From: an uncultured Paracoccaceae bacterium
Lineage (GTDB): Bacteria > Pseudomonadota > Alphaproteobacteria > Rhodobacterales > Rhodobacteraceae
Assembly: GCA_947503175.1 (NCBI GenBank)
Contig: CANNCO010000002.1
Span: 372,001-436,000, forward strand
Length of the DNA stretch: 64,000 nucleotides
Direction of reading: 5' to 3'
Shown one piece after another: positions 39,097-47,029 of the stretch; the first letter of the stretch is position 1, and each line of letters opens with the position of its first letter. The notes beneath the pieces are model-generated. The model saw nothing but the letters and a program-made list of their open reading frames with translations. It was not told the DNA's origin and searched no databases. The translations under genes and the position numbers were made by a program.

Positions 39097-39244
39097 GGGC
39101 GTCCCTTCCCGGTCAGGTGACCCGACATTGCCCGCTCCGCCGTGAAACGCAAGGGCGCGCCTGTACAACAACGCGTCGCTTTCCCCGCTTTTGCGCCGCG
39201 CTAATTGGCGCTATGACATGCCGCGACCCTGAAGGAGACCTGCC

Positions 39245-40540
39245 ATGAACGCCCCGCATCGCGATACCGGCTTTTTCACCGAAACCCTGTCTTCACGCGA
39301 CCCCGAGCTTTTCGGCGCGATCCGCAAGGAACTGGGCCGTCAGCAGAACGAGATCGAGCTGATTGCCTCCGAAAACATCGTCTCTGCCGCGGTGATGGAG
39401 GCCCAAGGATCGGTCATGACCAACAAATACGCCGAAGGCTATCCCGGGCGGCGCTATTACGGCGGGTGCGAATATGTCGATATAGCCGAGACGCTGGCCA
39501 TCGAACGGGCCTGCAAACTCTTTGACTGCAGCTTCGCGAATGTGCAGCCGAACTCAGGCAGTCAGGCCAATCAGGGCGTGTTTCAGGCGCTTCTGCAGCC
39601 CGGCGACACGATCTTGGGGATGAGCCTCGATGCAGGCGGGCACCTGACCCACGGCGCACGGCCCAACCAGTCGGGCAAGTGGTTCAACGCGGTGCAATAC
39701 GGTGTGCGTCAGGACGACCTGATGATCGACTACGATCAGATCGCCGCACTGGCCGCAGAGCACAAGCCGCAGATGATCATCGCCGGCGGATCGGCCATCC
39801 CGCGCGTGATCGATTTCGCCAGGATGCGCGAGATTGCCGACAGCGGCGGGGCATATCTTCTGGCCGATATCGCCCATTATGCGGGCCTGATCGCGGCGGG
39901 GCTTTACCCCTCGCCCTTCCCCCATGTCCATGTGGCCACCACGACGACGCATAAAACCCTGCGCGGCCCCCGTGGCGGCATGATCATGACCAATGACGAA
40001 GCTCTGGCGAAAAAGTTCAACTCCGCCATCTTCCCGGGCATTCAGGGCGGTCCGCTGATGCATGTGATCGCCGCCAAGGCCGTGGCCTTTGGCGAGGCAC
40101 TGCGCCCCGAGTTCAAGACCTATCAGGGTCAGGTCATCAAGAATGCACAGGCGCTGGCCGATCAATTGATGAAGGGTGGCCTCGATATCGTTACCGGCGG
40201 CACCGACAGTCATCTGATGCTCGTCGACCTGCGCCCGAAGGGCGTGAAGGGCAACACGACCGAGACCGCACTGGGACGGGCGAACATCACCTGCAACAAG
40301 AACGGCATTCCCTTCGACACTGAAAAACCCACGATCACCTCGGGCGTCCGTCTGGGCACGCCTGCAGGCACGACGCGCGGCTTTGGCGAGGCCGAGTTCC
40401 GCCAGATCGCTGACTGGATCGTGCGGGTCACCGACGGGCTGGCCGCCAATGGCGACGACGCCAACAGTGATATCGAAGCGGCGGTTCAGGCCGAGGTGCT
40501 GGAACTGTGCGGGCGCTTCCCGATCTACCCGAACGCGTGA
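39245..40540 (+). CDS. glyA: Serine hydroxymethyltransferase
   Basis: A 431-residue PLP enzyme converting serine and tetrahydrofolate to glycine and methylene-THF. Key motifs: [34 protein letters not shown] (in the N-terminal third), [14 protein letters not shown] and the PLP lysine in [14 protein letters not shown] (about 238). ATG 39245 follows AAGGAGACCTGCC. The stop overlaps the GTG of the DUF817 gene. Along with ltaE it supplies glycine and one-carbon units. Confidence 0.97.
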   Translation: MNAPHRDTGFFTETLSSRDPELFGAIRKELGRQQNEIELIASENIVSAAVMEAQGSVMTNKYAEGYPGRRYYGGCEYVDIAETLAIERACKLFDCSFANVQPNSGSQANQGVFQALLQPGDTILGMSLDAGGHLTHGARPNQSGKWFNAVQYGVRQDDLMIDYDQIAALAAEHKPQMIIAGGSAIPRVIDFARMREIADSGGAYLLADIAHYAGLIAAGLYPSPFPHVHVATTTTHKTLRGPRGGMIMTNDEALAKKFNSAIFPGIQGGPLMHVIAAKAVAFGEALRPEFKTYQGQVIKNAQALADQLMKGGLDIVTGGTDSHLMLVDLRPKGVKGNTTETALGRANITCNKNGIPFDTEKPTITSGVRLGTPAGTTRGFGEAEFRQIADWIVRVTDGLAANGDDANSDIEAAVQAEVLELCGRFPIYPNA

Positions 40541-41451
40541 CGCCAGAACCCGATGTGACATATTCCACGCCCACCCGCCGTCTTGAACGGCGGCTGGGCG
40601 ACTGGATGCGCGCGCGACTGCCGCACGCGCTGGCGGCCTTCGTGATGTTCGTCCTGAAACAGGGATGGGCCTGCCTTTTCGGCGGTCTCCTTCTGGCCGC
40701 GATCATCGGAACCAGGCTCATATGGCAGGACGACTGGCCGTTGCATCGCTACGACGCGCTGTTCCTCTTCGCCATCGCCACCCAGATCGTCTTTCTCCGC
40801 TTCCGGCTTGAGACATGGGAGGAGGCGCGGGTGATCCTGCTCTTTCACCTCACCGGCACGGCCATGGAATGGTTCAAGGTCCATGCGGGGTCATGGGGCT
40901 ACCCCGAGCCTGCGATCTTCATGGTCATGGGCGTCCCGCTGTTTTCCGGCTTCATGTACGCCGCGGTCGGCTCCTACATCGCGCGGGCGATCCGTGTCTT
41001 TGGAATGCGCTTCGCCCCCTACCCGCCATTCTGGATCACGATGGTCCTTGCCATCGCGATCTATCTGAATTTCTTCGCCCATCACTTTCTGCCCGATATC
41101 CGGCTGGCACTTTTCGCAGCCACGCTGATCCTGTTTGCCCGAACGCGCGTCTGGTTCCTGATCGACGGATCACCCTACTGGATGCCCATGCCGATCTCGG
41201 CCCTGCTGGCCGCCTTCGCCCTGTGGGTGGCCGAGAATGTGGGTACCGCCACCGGGACCTGGATCTACTCGGGTCAACTTCCGGGCCAGATGGTCAGCCT
41301 CGGCAAGCTTGGATCGTGGTACCTGCTCCTCTGGGTCGCCTTCGTCACCGTCACGGTTGTCATTCGCGGCGCACTTTCCAGACGCGCCCTGACGCGCGAC
41401 GACCTCGCCGAGCCCGCAGGCTGGCCAACCGCCGAACCCCGCGGTATCTGA
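40537..41451 (+). CDS. DUF817 family integral membrane protein
   Basis: A 304-residue inner-membrane protein with about seven or eight hydrophobic helices ([49 protein letters not shown]) and the conserved [25 protein letters not shown] stretch (in parts). DUF817 proteins have no known function. The chosen GTG 40537 overlaps the glyA TGA (GTGA), the same coupling seen at ribF-ycgN; an in-frame GTG at 40507 is the alternative. The next gene begins 5 bp after its stop. Confidence 0.82.
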   Translation: MTPEPDVTYSTPTRRLERRLGDWMRARLPHALAAFVMFVLKQGWACLFGGLLLAAIIGTRLIWQDDWPLHRYDALFLFAIATQIVFLRFRLETWEEARVILLFHLTGTAMEWFKVHAGSWGYPEPAIFMVMGVPLFSGFMYAAVGSYIARAIRVFGMRFAPYPPFWITMVLAIAIYLNFFAHHFLPDIRLALFAATLILFARTRVWFLIDGSPYWMPMPISALLAAFALWVAENVGTATGTWIYSGQLPGQMVSLGKLGSWYLLLWVAFVTVTVVIRGALSRRALTRDDLAEPAGWPTAEPRGI

Positions 41452-41456
41452 GCGCC

Positions 41457-42203
41457 ATGCTGAACACCGTCATCTCGGAAACGAACCCGACCCTGCCCCC
41501 CGTCCTGATCGCCCACGGCCTTTATGGATCCGCCCGAAACTGGGGCGCCATCGCGAAACGCATGTCCGACACGTATCGCGTGACGGCAGTCGATATGCGC
41601 AACCATGGCGAAAGCCCGCGGGCCGAGACGCAAAGCTATGCCGACATGGCCGGGGATCTTGCCGACGCTATCCCCGATCGATCCCACATCGTCGGTCATT
41701 CCATGGGCGGTAAAGCTGCCATGGTGCTGGCGCTCTCGCATCCCGAAAAGATCAACCACCTGGTCGTCGCCGATATCGCCCCGGTCGCCTACAGTCACAC
41801 ACAGGTGCACCTGATCGACGCGATGCGCCAGATCGACTTGAGCCGGATCGAAACACGCGGCGATGCCGACCGGCAGCTAAAGCCCTTGGTGACGGATGAC
41901 GGCGTACGCGCCTTCCTCCTGCAATCGCTCGACGTAAAAGGCCGCCGCTGGCGACTGAACCTTGACGTGCTGGCGCAGGAAATGGAGGACATCATCGGAT
42001 TTCCCAAGGTCACCGGGCAATTCGACGGCCCCACCCTGTTTCTGTCAGGCGGTGACAGCGACTATGTGCGCCCCGAACATCGCGACCACATCAAAACCAT
42101 GTTTCCCAAGGCGAAATTTGCCAAGATCCCCGGCGCGGGCCACTGGCTCCACGCCGAAAAACCGCGCGAGTTCGAGGCCGCCCTCCGCGCCTTCCTCGGA
42201 TAA
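41457..42203 (+). CDS. Alpha/beta hydrolase (YbfF-like esterase)
   Basis: A 248-residue alpha/beta hydrolase. The oxyanion strand LIAHGLYGSARNW (about 17-29), the nucleophile elbow GHSMGGKAAM (Ser about 82) and the catalytic His in GAGHWLHAEKP (about 230) are visible; the acid residue is probably in the LSGGDSDYV region. It resembles the YbfF/ACL esterases acting on short acyl esters or acyl-CoA, but the substrate is unknown. It starts 5 bp after the DUF817 stop, so glyA-DUF817-hydrolase may be one transcript. Confidence 0.87.
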   Translation: MLNTVISETNPTLPPVLIAHGLYGSARNWGAIAKRMSDTYRVTAVDMRNHGESPRAETQSYADMAGDLADAIPDRSHIVGHSMGGKAAMVLALSHPEKINHLVVADIAPVAYSHTQVHLIDAMRQIDLSRIETRGDADRQLKPLVTDDGVRAFLLQSLDVKGRRWRLNLDVLAQEMEDIIGFPKVTGQFDGPTLFLSGGDSDYVRPEHRDHIKTMFPKAKFAKIPGAGHWLHAEKPREFEAALRAFLG

Positions 42204-42292
42204 CGCCGCCGCCTCCAATTGCGCCGCATCAAGACCCGGCTCTCATTCCATGCTATTCTCACCACGATCAGATCACCGGCGGGGAGGCGCGA

Positions 42293-42568
42293 ATGATCAG
42301 CATGGACGACATCATGGACATGACCGATCTCGGCCATGACGAGATCGCGGCCATCGCCGAACACGAAGGCCTGCCCGACCTGAACGCAGCCGCCCTTGCC
42401 GACTACATGATGCACCACCACAAGGGTCCGCAAACCGTGAACCGGATGATCTGCGAGGATATCAGGGCCGCACTCCACCGGCACGACGCCAAACACGCGC
42501 GCGAGCTGTTCGTCGTCCTTCAGCACTTCATCGCCCAGCACCCCGAGGCAATCCGCGGCAGCGATTAG
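42293..42568 (+). CDS. Small conserved-looking hypothetical protein
   Basis: A 91-residue, mostly helical, acidic protein rich in His (HDEI, MMHHHKGPQ, HRHDAKHARELFVVLQHF). GGCGGGGAGGCGCGA directly precedes ATG 42293, a strong translation signal. I do not recognise a domain; clustered histidines could bind metal. Base composition matches its neighbours, so it looks native. Confidence 0.65.
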   Translation: MISMDDIMDMTDLGHDEIAAIAEHEGLPDLNAAALADYMMHHHKGPQTVNRMICEDIRAALHRHDAKHARELFVVLQHFIAQHPEAIRGSD

Positions 42569-42631
42569 CGAAAGGCTGGCAATTCCACCCGGCATCTTTC
42601 ACGCTTCTCCCGTCATAACAGGGAGAGCCGA

Positions 42632-43048
42632 ATGAGCTGGTCAATTCATCACGTCAATCTGGAAACCCGCGATGTCCGCAAGGCCGCGGCTTTCTACAGC
42701 GCCATACTCGGCATGTCCGAAGGCCAGTGGGAGTTTCCCGAAAGCCGTGGCTACATTCCCGCCGCACCCGACCGGCTCGCGCTCTTCAAGGACGGGCGGC
42801 AAAGCCATACGGGCCTGCACCTCATCAAGCCCGATCCCGACTTTGCGAAGAACAACAACCTGACGCACAACCCGTCGGTCGGCGGCCATGTGGCAATCGA
42901 GGTGGATGATCTAAAGGCCGTCTGCGCCCGGCTGGACGCTGCGGGTATCCGGTACTCCGATGCGGGGGTGTTCGCGATCCCGGGGGTGTGGAACGTCTAT
43001 GTCGAAGACCCCGAGGGCAACCTTCTGGAAATCAATCAGCGAGTTTGA
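42632..43048 (+). CDS. VOC family protein (glyoxalase/dioxygenase fold)
   Basis: A 138-residue vicinal-oxygen-chelate protein with two beta-alpha-beta-beta-beta modules: WSIHHVNLETRDVRKAAAFY at the N-terminus, then HVAIEVDDLKAVCARLD and the typical end VYVEDPEGNLLEINQ. Metal-ligand candidates are His8 or 9, His in GLHLIK, and the C-terminal Glu. Substrate unknown; family members are glyoxalase I, dioxygenases or antibiotic-binding proteins. Its end overlaps the convergent DUF6455 gene by 17 bp. Confidence 0.87.
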   Translation: MSWSIHHVNLETRDVRKAAAFYSAILGMSEGQWEFPESRGYIPAAPDRLALFKDGRQSHTGLHLIKPDPDFAKNNNLTHNPSVGGHVAIEVDDLKAVCARLDAAGIRYSDAGVFAIPGVWNVYVEDPEGNLLEINQRV

Positions 43049-43367
43049 CGGGGTGAACTTCGGTCTCGGTTGCCTGCGGCTCCGGGCATTCAGGGGCAAT
43101 CTCGTCACAAAGCTCTTCAAGACGAAGGAACGCTTCGCGGGCGGCGCAGAACATCGGCACGCCGGGATGCCCCTGATCCAGCCACGCCGCGCAGGCGGCG
43201 ATTTTCCGACAGGATGCACAGGTCAGAAGCGATGCCCGCAACTCCGTCTGCATCCGAAGCGCATCCTCCTGCGACGGTCGAACGGATAGGTTGTCCATCA
43301 TACGGCGACGCAACGACATACGGGTATCGAAACGGGCGGCCAGAGGCGCCAGCATGGGGCGAGACAT
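43032..43367 (-). CDS. DUF6455 family small protein
   Basis: A 111-residue protein with an N-terminal basic part (RFDTRMSLRRRMMDNL) and a central CASCRKIAACAAWL motif plus a later FCAAREAFLRLEEL. The paired cysteines suggest a metal or redox site; DUF6455 is a small family found in Rhodobacteraceae with no assigned role. ATG 43367 follows the near-ideal site AAGGAGACTATC, which rules out the much longer in-frame extension upstream. Confidence 0.8.
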   Translation of the reverse strand: MSRPMLAPLAARFDTRMSLRRRMMDNLSVRPSQEDALRMQTELRASLLTCASCRKIAACAAWLDQGHPGVPMFCAAREAFLRLEELCDEIAPECPEPQATETEVHPVKLAD

Positions 43368-43477
43368 GATAGTCTCCTTACGTTCTGAATGAACTAAGCG
43401 TCTCGCACGAACGCTTACCCCGCCTTGACGTGAGTCAAGCAGCCTTTCCGAAAAAACTTGATCTGGAGGGTGGTGGG

Positions 43478-43663
43478 CTAGCGCAGGTCCTCGATCTTGC
43501 GGGCAACGATCCACGAAACCGGCACGGCAAGCACCGCACCTGCAACCGCTGCTACAACGATCGGAACCCACGTGACTTGGCCCATCGTCAGAACCACGAC
43601 CACGGCCGAACCGGCCAGTGTCGGCCCAATCATGGAATAGAGAATCGAGGCAAGGCGGATCAT
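43478..43663 (-). CDS. Small two-helix membrane protein
   Basis: A 61-residue protein with two hydrophobic helices (SILYSMIGPTLAGSAVVVVLTMG and WVPIVVAAVAGAVLAVPVSWIVA, each in part) and a charged end (ARKIEDLR). AAAGGAGCGCCTTTA precedes ATG 43663. Similar Rhodobacteraceae proteins are sometimes mislabelled CTP synthetase; nothing enzymatic is visible. Function unknown. Confidence 0.72.
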   Translation of the reverse strand: MIRLASILYSMIGPTLAGSAVVVVLTMGQVTWVPIVVAAVAGAVLAVPVSWIVARKIEDLR

Positions 43664-43911
43664 TAAAGGCGCTCCTTTCAAACTGCCGCGCCATTCTATT
43701 CGTGCACCTAGATGTGTCTTTGACATGGGCCAAATCCCAAAGGCGCCGCCACAGCCCATTAGGGGGGTGCGGCACGATACCCACAGTCCCTGACCATTTT
43801 CGGTAAATCTTGCGGAAATATCCCCGATCGCCACGACATCTTGTTGATCTGCGATTCAGATGCGTGTAGGTGTGCGCCCACAGGTGCATAGACGCGGCAG
43901 TGCATATTCTG

Positions 43912-43954
43912 ACGGCGGGGTCCGATTGCCATTGGCGACCGGGCCCCGTTCCGT
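43912..43954. other. Long imperfect hairpin
   Basis: ACGG (43912-43915) and CGGGGTCCG (43916-43924) pair with CGGGCCCCG (43940-43948) and CCGT (43951-43954), and the loop itself folds as TTGCC-ATT-GGCGA. About 18 pairs with small bulges. It could be a terminator or part of a structured RNA; the strand is undetermined. Confidence 0.5.
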
Positions 43955-44114
43955 TCAGCGGCAGTTTTGAAACATGGCGTTGGGCCACAGGAAAAGGCGC
44001 CAGGTGCTCAGACGCGGTCTTCGCATTGTGCCGAAACACATCCTGACGCCTTCCTGAACTGACCGCCCTTGCGGGTGTCCGGCCCAGTGCTTCGGGCCTT
44101 GCGACCCTCCGCTG

Positions 44115-44262
44115 CCGGTTCCGGCCCGAAAGCCTTTCCCGACCCGCATCGTCCCTAAGACTGCTGCTTTTCCAATCCAGATCCGAAGACCCGTCCCGGT
44201 CCTGCAGCCGCCCCGAACCCATCACGTTCCGGTTCCGAATCCGAAGACCTTCCCCATCCCGC
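44115..44262. repeat. Three imperfect direct repeats of 57-58 bp
   Basis: Related segments begin at about 44115, 44172 and 44229, sharing CCGGTTCCG, ATCCGAAGAC and CCC-rich tails ending CCCGC or CCTGC. The outer two are most alike. The spacing is 57 then 58 bp, so the repeat does not preserve a reading frame. Confidence 0.55.
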
Positions 44263-44378
44263 TCTGGCCTCGCGGGCCGTTGCGTCCCACTCCGGTTCAA
44301 AGAACCTTCGCAGTAACAACAACGTCACAAATTGCGCCGAGTCGCACAAGGAAAATGCACTGCAGCATTGAAATTTCT

Positions 44379-44464
44379 TGGGGATAACATGTTGATACCC
44401 TTGGGGAATTTCCTGTGGATAAGTACAAGTTTCAGGCCCGGATCAAAGGGTTAATCGGGGATAA
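44379..44464 (+). promoter_or_regulatory. Phased array of DnaA-box-like 9-mers
   Basis: TGGGGATAA (44379), TGTTGATAC (44390), TGGGGAATT (44402), TGTGGATAA (44414, perfect complement of TTATCCACA) and CGGGGATAA (44456). The first four are 11, 12 and 12 bp apart, all in one orientation, which places them on one face of the helix. Candidate DnaA-binding or replication-origin element; classic origin neighbours (dnaA, parAB, hemE) are not in the window. Confidence 0.5.
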
Positions 44465-44597
44465 CCGCCCCGACCCGGCGCCACCCGCAAAAACCGCCGA
44501 TTGCTGCACCCGCAAAGGCGACTTTGCCAGAATCCGCCACTGGACCCCGGCCGAACCCCGTGTCTAGAGTACAGGCAACCATCTCAGGAGACACCAG

Positions 44598-44744
44598 ATG
44601 ACCCCCAGACTGATCCTTACCTTCGCCCTTCTGGCCAGCACCTCCCTGCTGTCCGCCTGCGCGCAGCTTGCCATAGGCGCCGGGGCTGCTGTCATCGCGG
44701 ATGAGGTGGTGGAGGATCAGCGCGGCGGCGACGGTCTGTTCTGA
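44598..44744 (+). CDS. Small lipoprotein
   Basis: A 48-residue predicted lipoprotein: MTPRLILTFALLASTSLLSAC with lipobox L-S-A-C21, a short Ala/Gly-rich segment (AIGAGAAVIADEVVEDQ) and an acidic end. CAGGAGACACCAG precedes ATG 44598. Comparable small entericidin-like lipoproteins are frequent in Rhodobacteraceae. The stop lies just before the VWA-like gene, with which it may be coupled. Confidence 0.7.
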   Translation: MTPRLILTFALLASTSLLSACAQLAIGAGAAVIADEVVEDQRGGDGLF

Positions 44745-44779
44745 CCGGGGCGGGCGACAGCACGGTTGGCCTGCACCTT

Positions 44780-45373
44780 GTGCTGGCGGTCGATGCATCG
44801 GCCAGTGTGAACTATGATGAATTCGACCTGATGACCTTCGGCACCGCCGCGGCCCTGCGCGACCCGGCGGTGGGCGATGCGGTGGCCCATACGCCCGGCG
44901 GCGTCGCCTTCTGTCTGGTCCAGTGGTCCAGCATCGCGCGTCAGGCCGTCACCCTGCCCTGGACGCTGGCCACCGATGCCGCCGGGACCGCGCAGGTCGG
45001 CGATCTCATCGCCCGAATGCCCCGCACCATCGACGGGGGCGGCACGATGATCCACGCGGGGCTAGACTATGCCGCCGCCCGGTTCGCCACCGCTCCGGGA
45101 GTGGCCCGGCGCCGCGTGATCGACATCTCCGGCAATGGCCGCGCCGACGACGCAACCGCACTGGCCGCCACCCGCGCCCGTCTGGCCCGCAACGGCATGG
45201 TGATCAACGGGCTGGCGGTGGAAGAGGATGACGCCCACCTCACCACCTATTTCCGCGAAGCCGTCATCGCCGGCCCCGGCGCCTTCGCCCTCCACGCCGC
45301 CGATTGGGAGACATTCGGAGCCGCCATGCGCCTGAAGCTCCTGCGCGAGATCGCGGGGACGATTGGGATGTGA
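44780..45373 (+). CDS. DUF1194 / VWA-like domain protein (5' end uncertain)
   Basis: A von Willebrand A-like protein with the MIDAS motif DASAS (DxSxS), the GGVAFCLVQWSS strand, the DGGGTMIHAGLDYAAARF helix and the VIDISGNGRADD motif typical of DUF1194. The first conventional start, GTG 44780, falls inside the first beta strand (LHLVLAVDAS), so the protein looks truncated by about 10 residues. The frame is open back to 44705, and a CTG at 44741 overlaps the lipoprotein stop. No signal peptide is visible. The role is unknown; VWA domains bind protein partners through a metal. Confidence 0.75.
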   Translation: MLAVDASASVNYDEFDLMTFGTAAALRDPAVGDAVAHTPGGVAFCLVQWSSIARQAVTLPWTLATDAAGTAQVGDLIARMPRTIDGGGTMIHAGLDYAAARFATAPGVARRRVIDISGNGRADDATALAATRARLARNGMVINGLAVEEDDAHLTTYFREAVIAGPGAFALHAADWETFGAAMRLKLLREIAGTIGM

Positions 45374-45451
45374 GGGGGCAGGTCTGCCCGGAGCCTTGAC
45401 AGAATGCTGCACTGCGGCGACGCTGGCTGCATTTGATCAAGGAGATTTCCG

Positions 45452-45787
45452 ATGTTCCCCTTCACCTATTCCCCCACCTTCGAGTTCCCCCTCTCCGGCG
45501 ACGTCCGACAGGGCATCTCGCCCGTCTTCGGATATGAGATCGAGGGCATCCCCGAAGTCGAAGCCGAGGTCGTCACCACAGTCGCCAGCTACGGTAAACA
45601 GCTCGGCAAACTGACCGAAGCCGTGCTGGCTGTCGCCGACAAGATCGGGATGGAAGGGAAGGAGGTCGAAGACCTTCGTCAAATCGCCAAAGACGTGGAA
45701 GCCGCAAAGCTCAGAGCGCGTGACGCCGCGCGGGAACGGGCAGAGAAGGTGGCGGCGCGGGCAAAAAAGCTGGCGAAACTAAGCTGA
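45452..45787 (+). CDS. Hypothetical helical protein
   Basis: A 111-residue protein. The N-terminus is aromatic and Pro-rich (MFPFTYSPTFEFPLSG); the rest is alpha-helical and ends in a Lys/Ala/Arg-rich tail (RARDAARERAEKVAARAKK), possibly coiled coil or nucleic-acid binding. CAAGGAGATTTCCG before ATG 45452 is a strong ribosome site. Base use is like its neighbours. I recognise no family. It precedes the low-GC gene. Confidence 0.65.
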   Translation: MFPFTYSPTFEFPLSGDVRQGISPVFGYEIEGIPEVEAEVVTTVASYGKQLGKLTEAVLAVADKIGMEGKEVEDLRQIAKDVEAAKLRARDAARERAEKVAARAKKLAKLS

Positions 45788-45868
45788 CCCGGCCAATGCT
45801 ATTACGACTTAGTAGGCGTGCCAAGCTTGCACACTTGCATCTCGGTCACACTTCAGCACTCTGTGACC

Positions 45869-47026
45869 ATGCATCGCTCACTTGGAATACTCTTCTCTGG
45901 ACTTCAGGCTTTGTCGGCAGTCGTGCTCATGGCGCTTGCAGTATGGGCAGCGTTTTTCACCTCACTTCCCGAAGCCCTCTTCACCCAGCTCCGTTCCGAG
46001 ATCTCTGAAGCAAAAAGCGAGATTGAGGAACTGCGGAGAGTAAGACTTAGACTAGAGGACGAGAGGAGGTTCGCGGAGGAAGAAGCGAGACGCATTCAGG
46101 CAGAGGTTGCTCGACTTCGCGAGTCCGACATTGCCCTGCAGCAAAGTCTTGAGGAGAAGCGCGCAGCAGAAACCATCCTCAAAGGAGAACTGTTAGCACT
46201 TCGGTCCGTCGAAGCATCTTTGAATCAAGAAGTGCAAGAGCTACTGAGAGAACGCGAGCAACTCAGAACACAGCTAACTCTATTGGCCAATGAAAGGGCG
46301 AAGTACGGAACAGATCAGTACCGACTCACAGTAGATCAACTCACCGCGCTCGCCTGCTATCGGATTCGAAAAAATCTTTACTTCTCGAGAATCGCCTCCG
46401 GCTACCCGTTGCATCGGGCTTGGTTGAATGCCAACAGAGAGCTAGAAAGGCTTGAACCTGAATATGAGCGGTTGTCGTTTGAAGATAAGTACTCAAGTAA
46501 AAACGAGCTGGCTTCACGCTTCCGAAAGCTAAAAGAGGAAGCAATCTCGCCGCCGGACATTTGGCTCGGTGAGCCGACACCTCCACAACTTATACCCTCA
46601 GCGAGCGACCCGGTGCTCCCGGGATCAATCGGAACCCTACTTAACGCGATTGGAGCTGGGCCAGAAGGTTATAGATCGGCGCACGATCAATTGATCAATT
46701 TCTTCTTTGATAATACAGTCTTGGATAGGGGGGCTAGAGCACAGACTATCGAAACCTTCGTCTCGGCACTTGTTAATGAAACACTATTGCGTTCTCTCCT
46801 AAGTGAGGAAGCTGATTCGATCCGCTTGCTATTTGAGGGTTTCCTTTCTGAAACACAGCTTCTTCAAGAAAACCGAATAAGTATCAATTTCAATCGTGAA
46901 CCTTCCGCTAACGAGATTCCAATTGGCGCTCAACAAATCGAAGAGAATTTGTTTAGCTTCCATGATTCACTTTGGAGTTTCCTTCGTGAGAACGGCTTTC
47001 CAAATATAACAGACTGTGAGCTTTAA
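45869..47026 (+). CDS. Orphan membrane-anchored coiled-coil protein of low GC content
   Basis: A 385-residue protein of no family I recognise. One N-terminal helix (GLQALSAVVLMALAVWAAF, about 11-29), a long coiled coil (about 36-147, heptads rich in Glu/Arg/Leu), then a 235-residue helical C-terminal domain including ACYRIRKNLYFSRIASGYPLH. The DNA is visibly AT-richer than all neighbours and uses rare codons for this genome (ATA, TTA, AGA), indicating recent transfer. It ends 3 bp from the convergent lepA stop. ATG 45869 is chosen; GTG 45818 is possible, and neither has a clear ribosome site. Confidence 0.7.
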   Translation: MHRSLGILFSGLQALSAVVLMALAVWAAFFTSLPEALFTQLRSEISEAKSEIEELRRVRLRLEDERRFAEEEARRIQAEVARLRESDIALQQSLEEKRAAETILKGELLALRSVEASLNQEVQELLREREQLRTQLTLLANERAKYGTDQYRLTVDQLTALACYRIRKNLYFSRIASGYPLHRAWLNANRELERLEPEYERLSFEDKYSSKNELASRFRKLKEEAISPPDIWLGEPTPPQLIPSASDPVLPGSIGTLLNAIGAGPEGYRSAHDQLINFFFDNTVLDRGARAQTIETFVSALVNETLLRSLLSEEADSIRLLFEGFLSETQLLQENRISINFNREPSANEIPIGAQQIEENLFSFHDSLWSFLRENGFPNITDCEL

Positions 47027-47029
47027 TAA

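Larger units (their letters stand above)
43664..44597. other. 934-bp non-coding region with repeats, hairpin and DnaA-box array
   Basis: No convincing gene on either strand: open frames here lack a start with a ribosome site and have repeat-driven composition. Contents from left to right: a long hairpin (43912-43954), three imperfect 57-58 bp direct repeats (44115-44262), a less GC-rich segment from about 44300, and a phased DnaA-box-like array (44379-44464). It is by far the longest gap in an otherwise packed window, so an origin-like or RNA-gene role is plausible but unproved. Confidence 0.6.

Noticed and set aside
43032-44300. Open frame of 422 codons on the minus strand spanning the non-coding gap
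   Set aside because: Only its last 111 codons have a ribosome site and family similarity (DUF6455); the rest crosses a real gene on the same strand and repeats.
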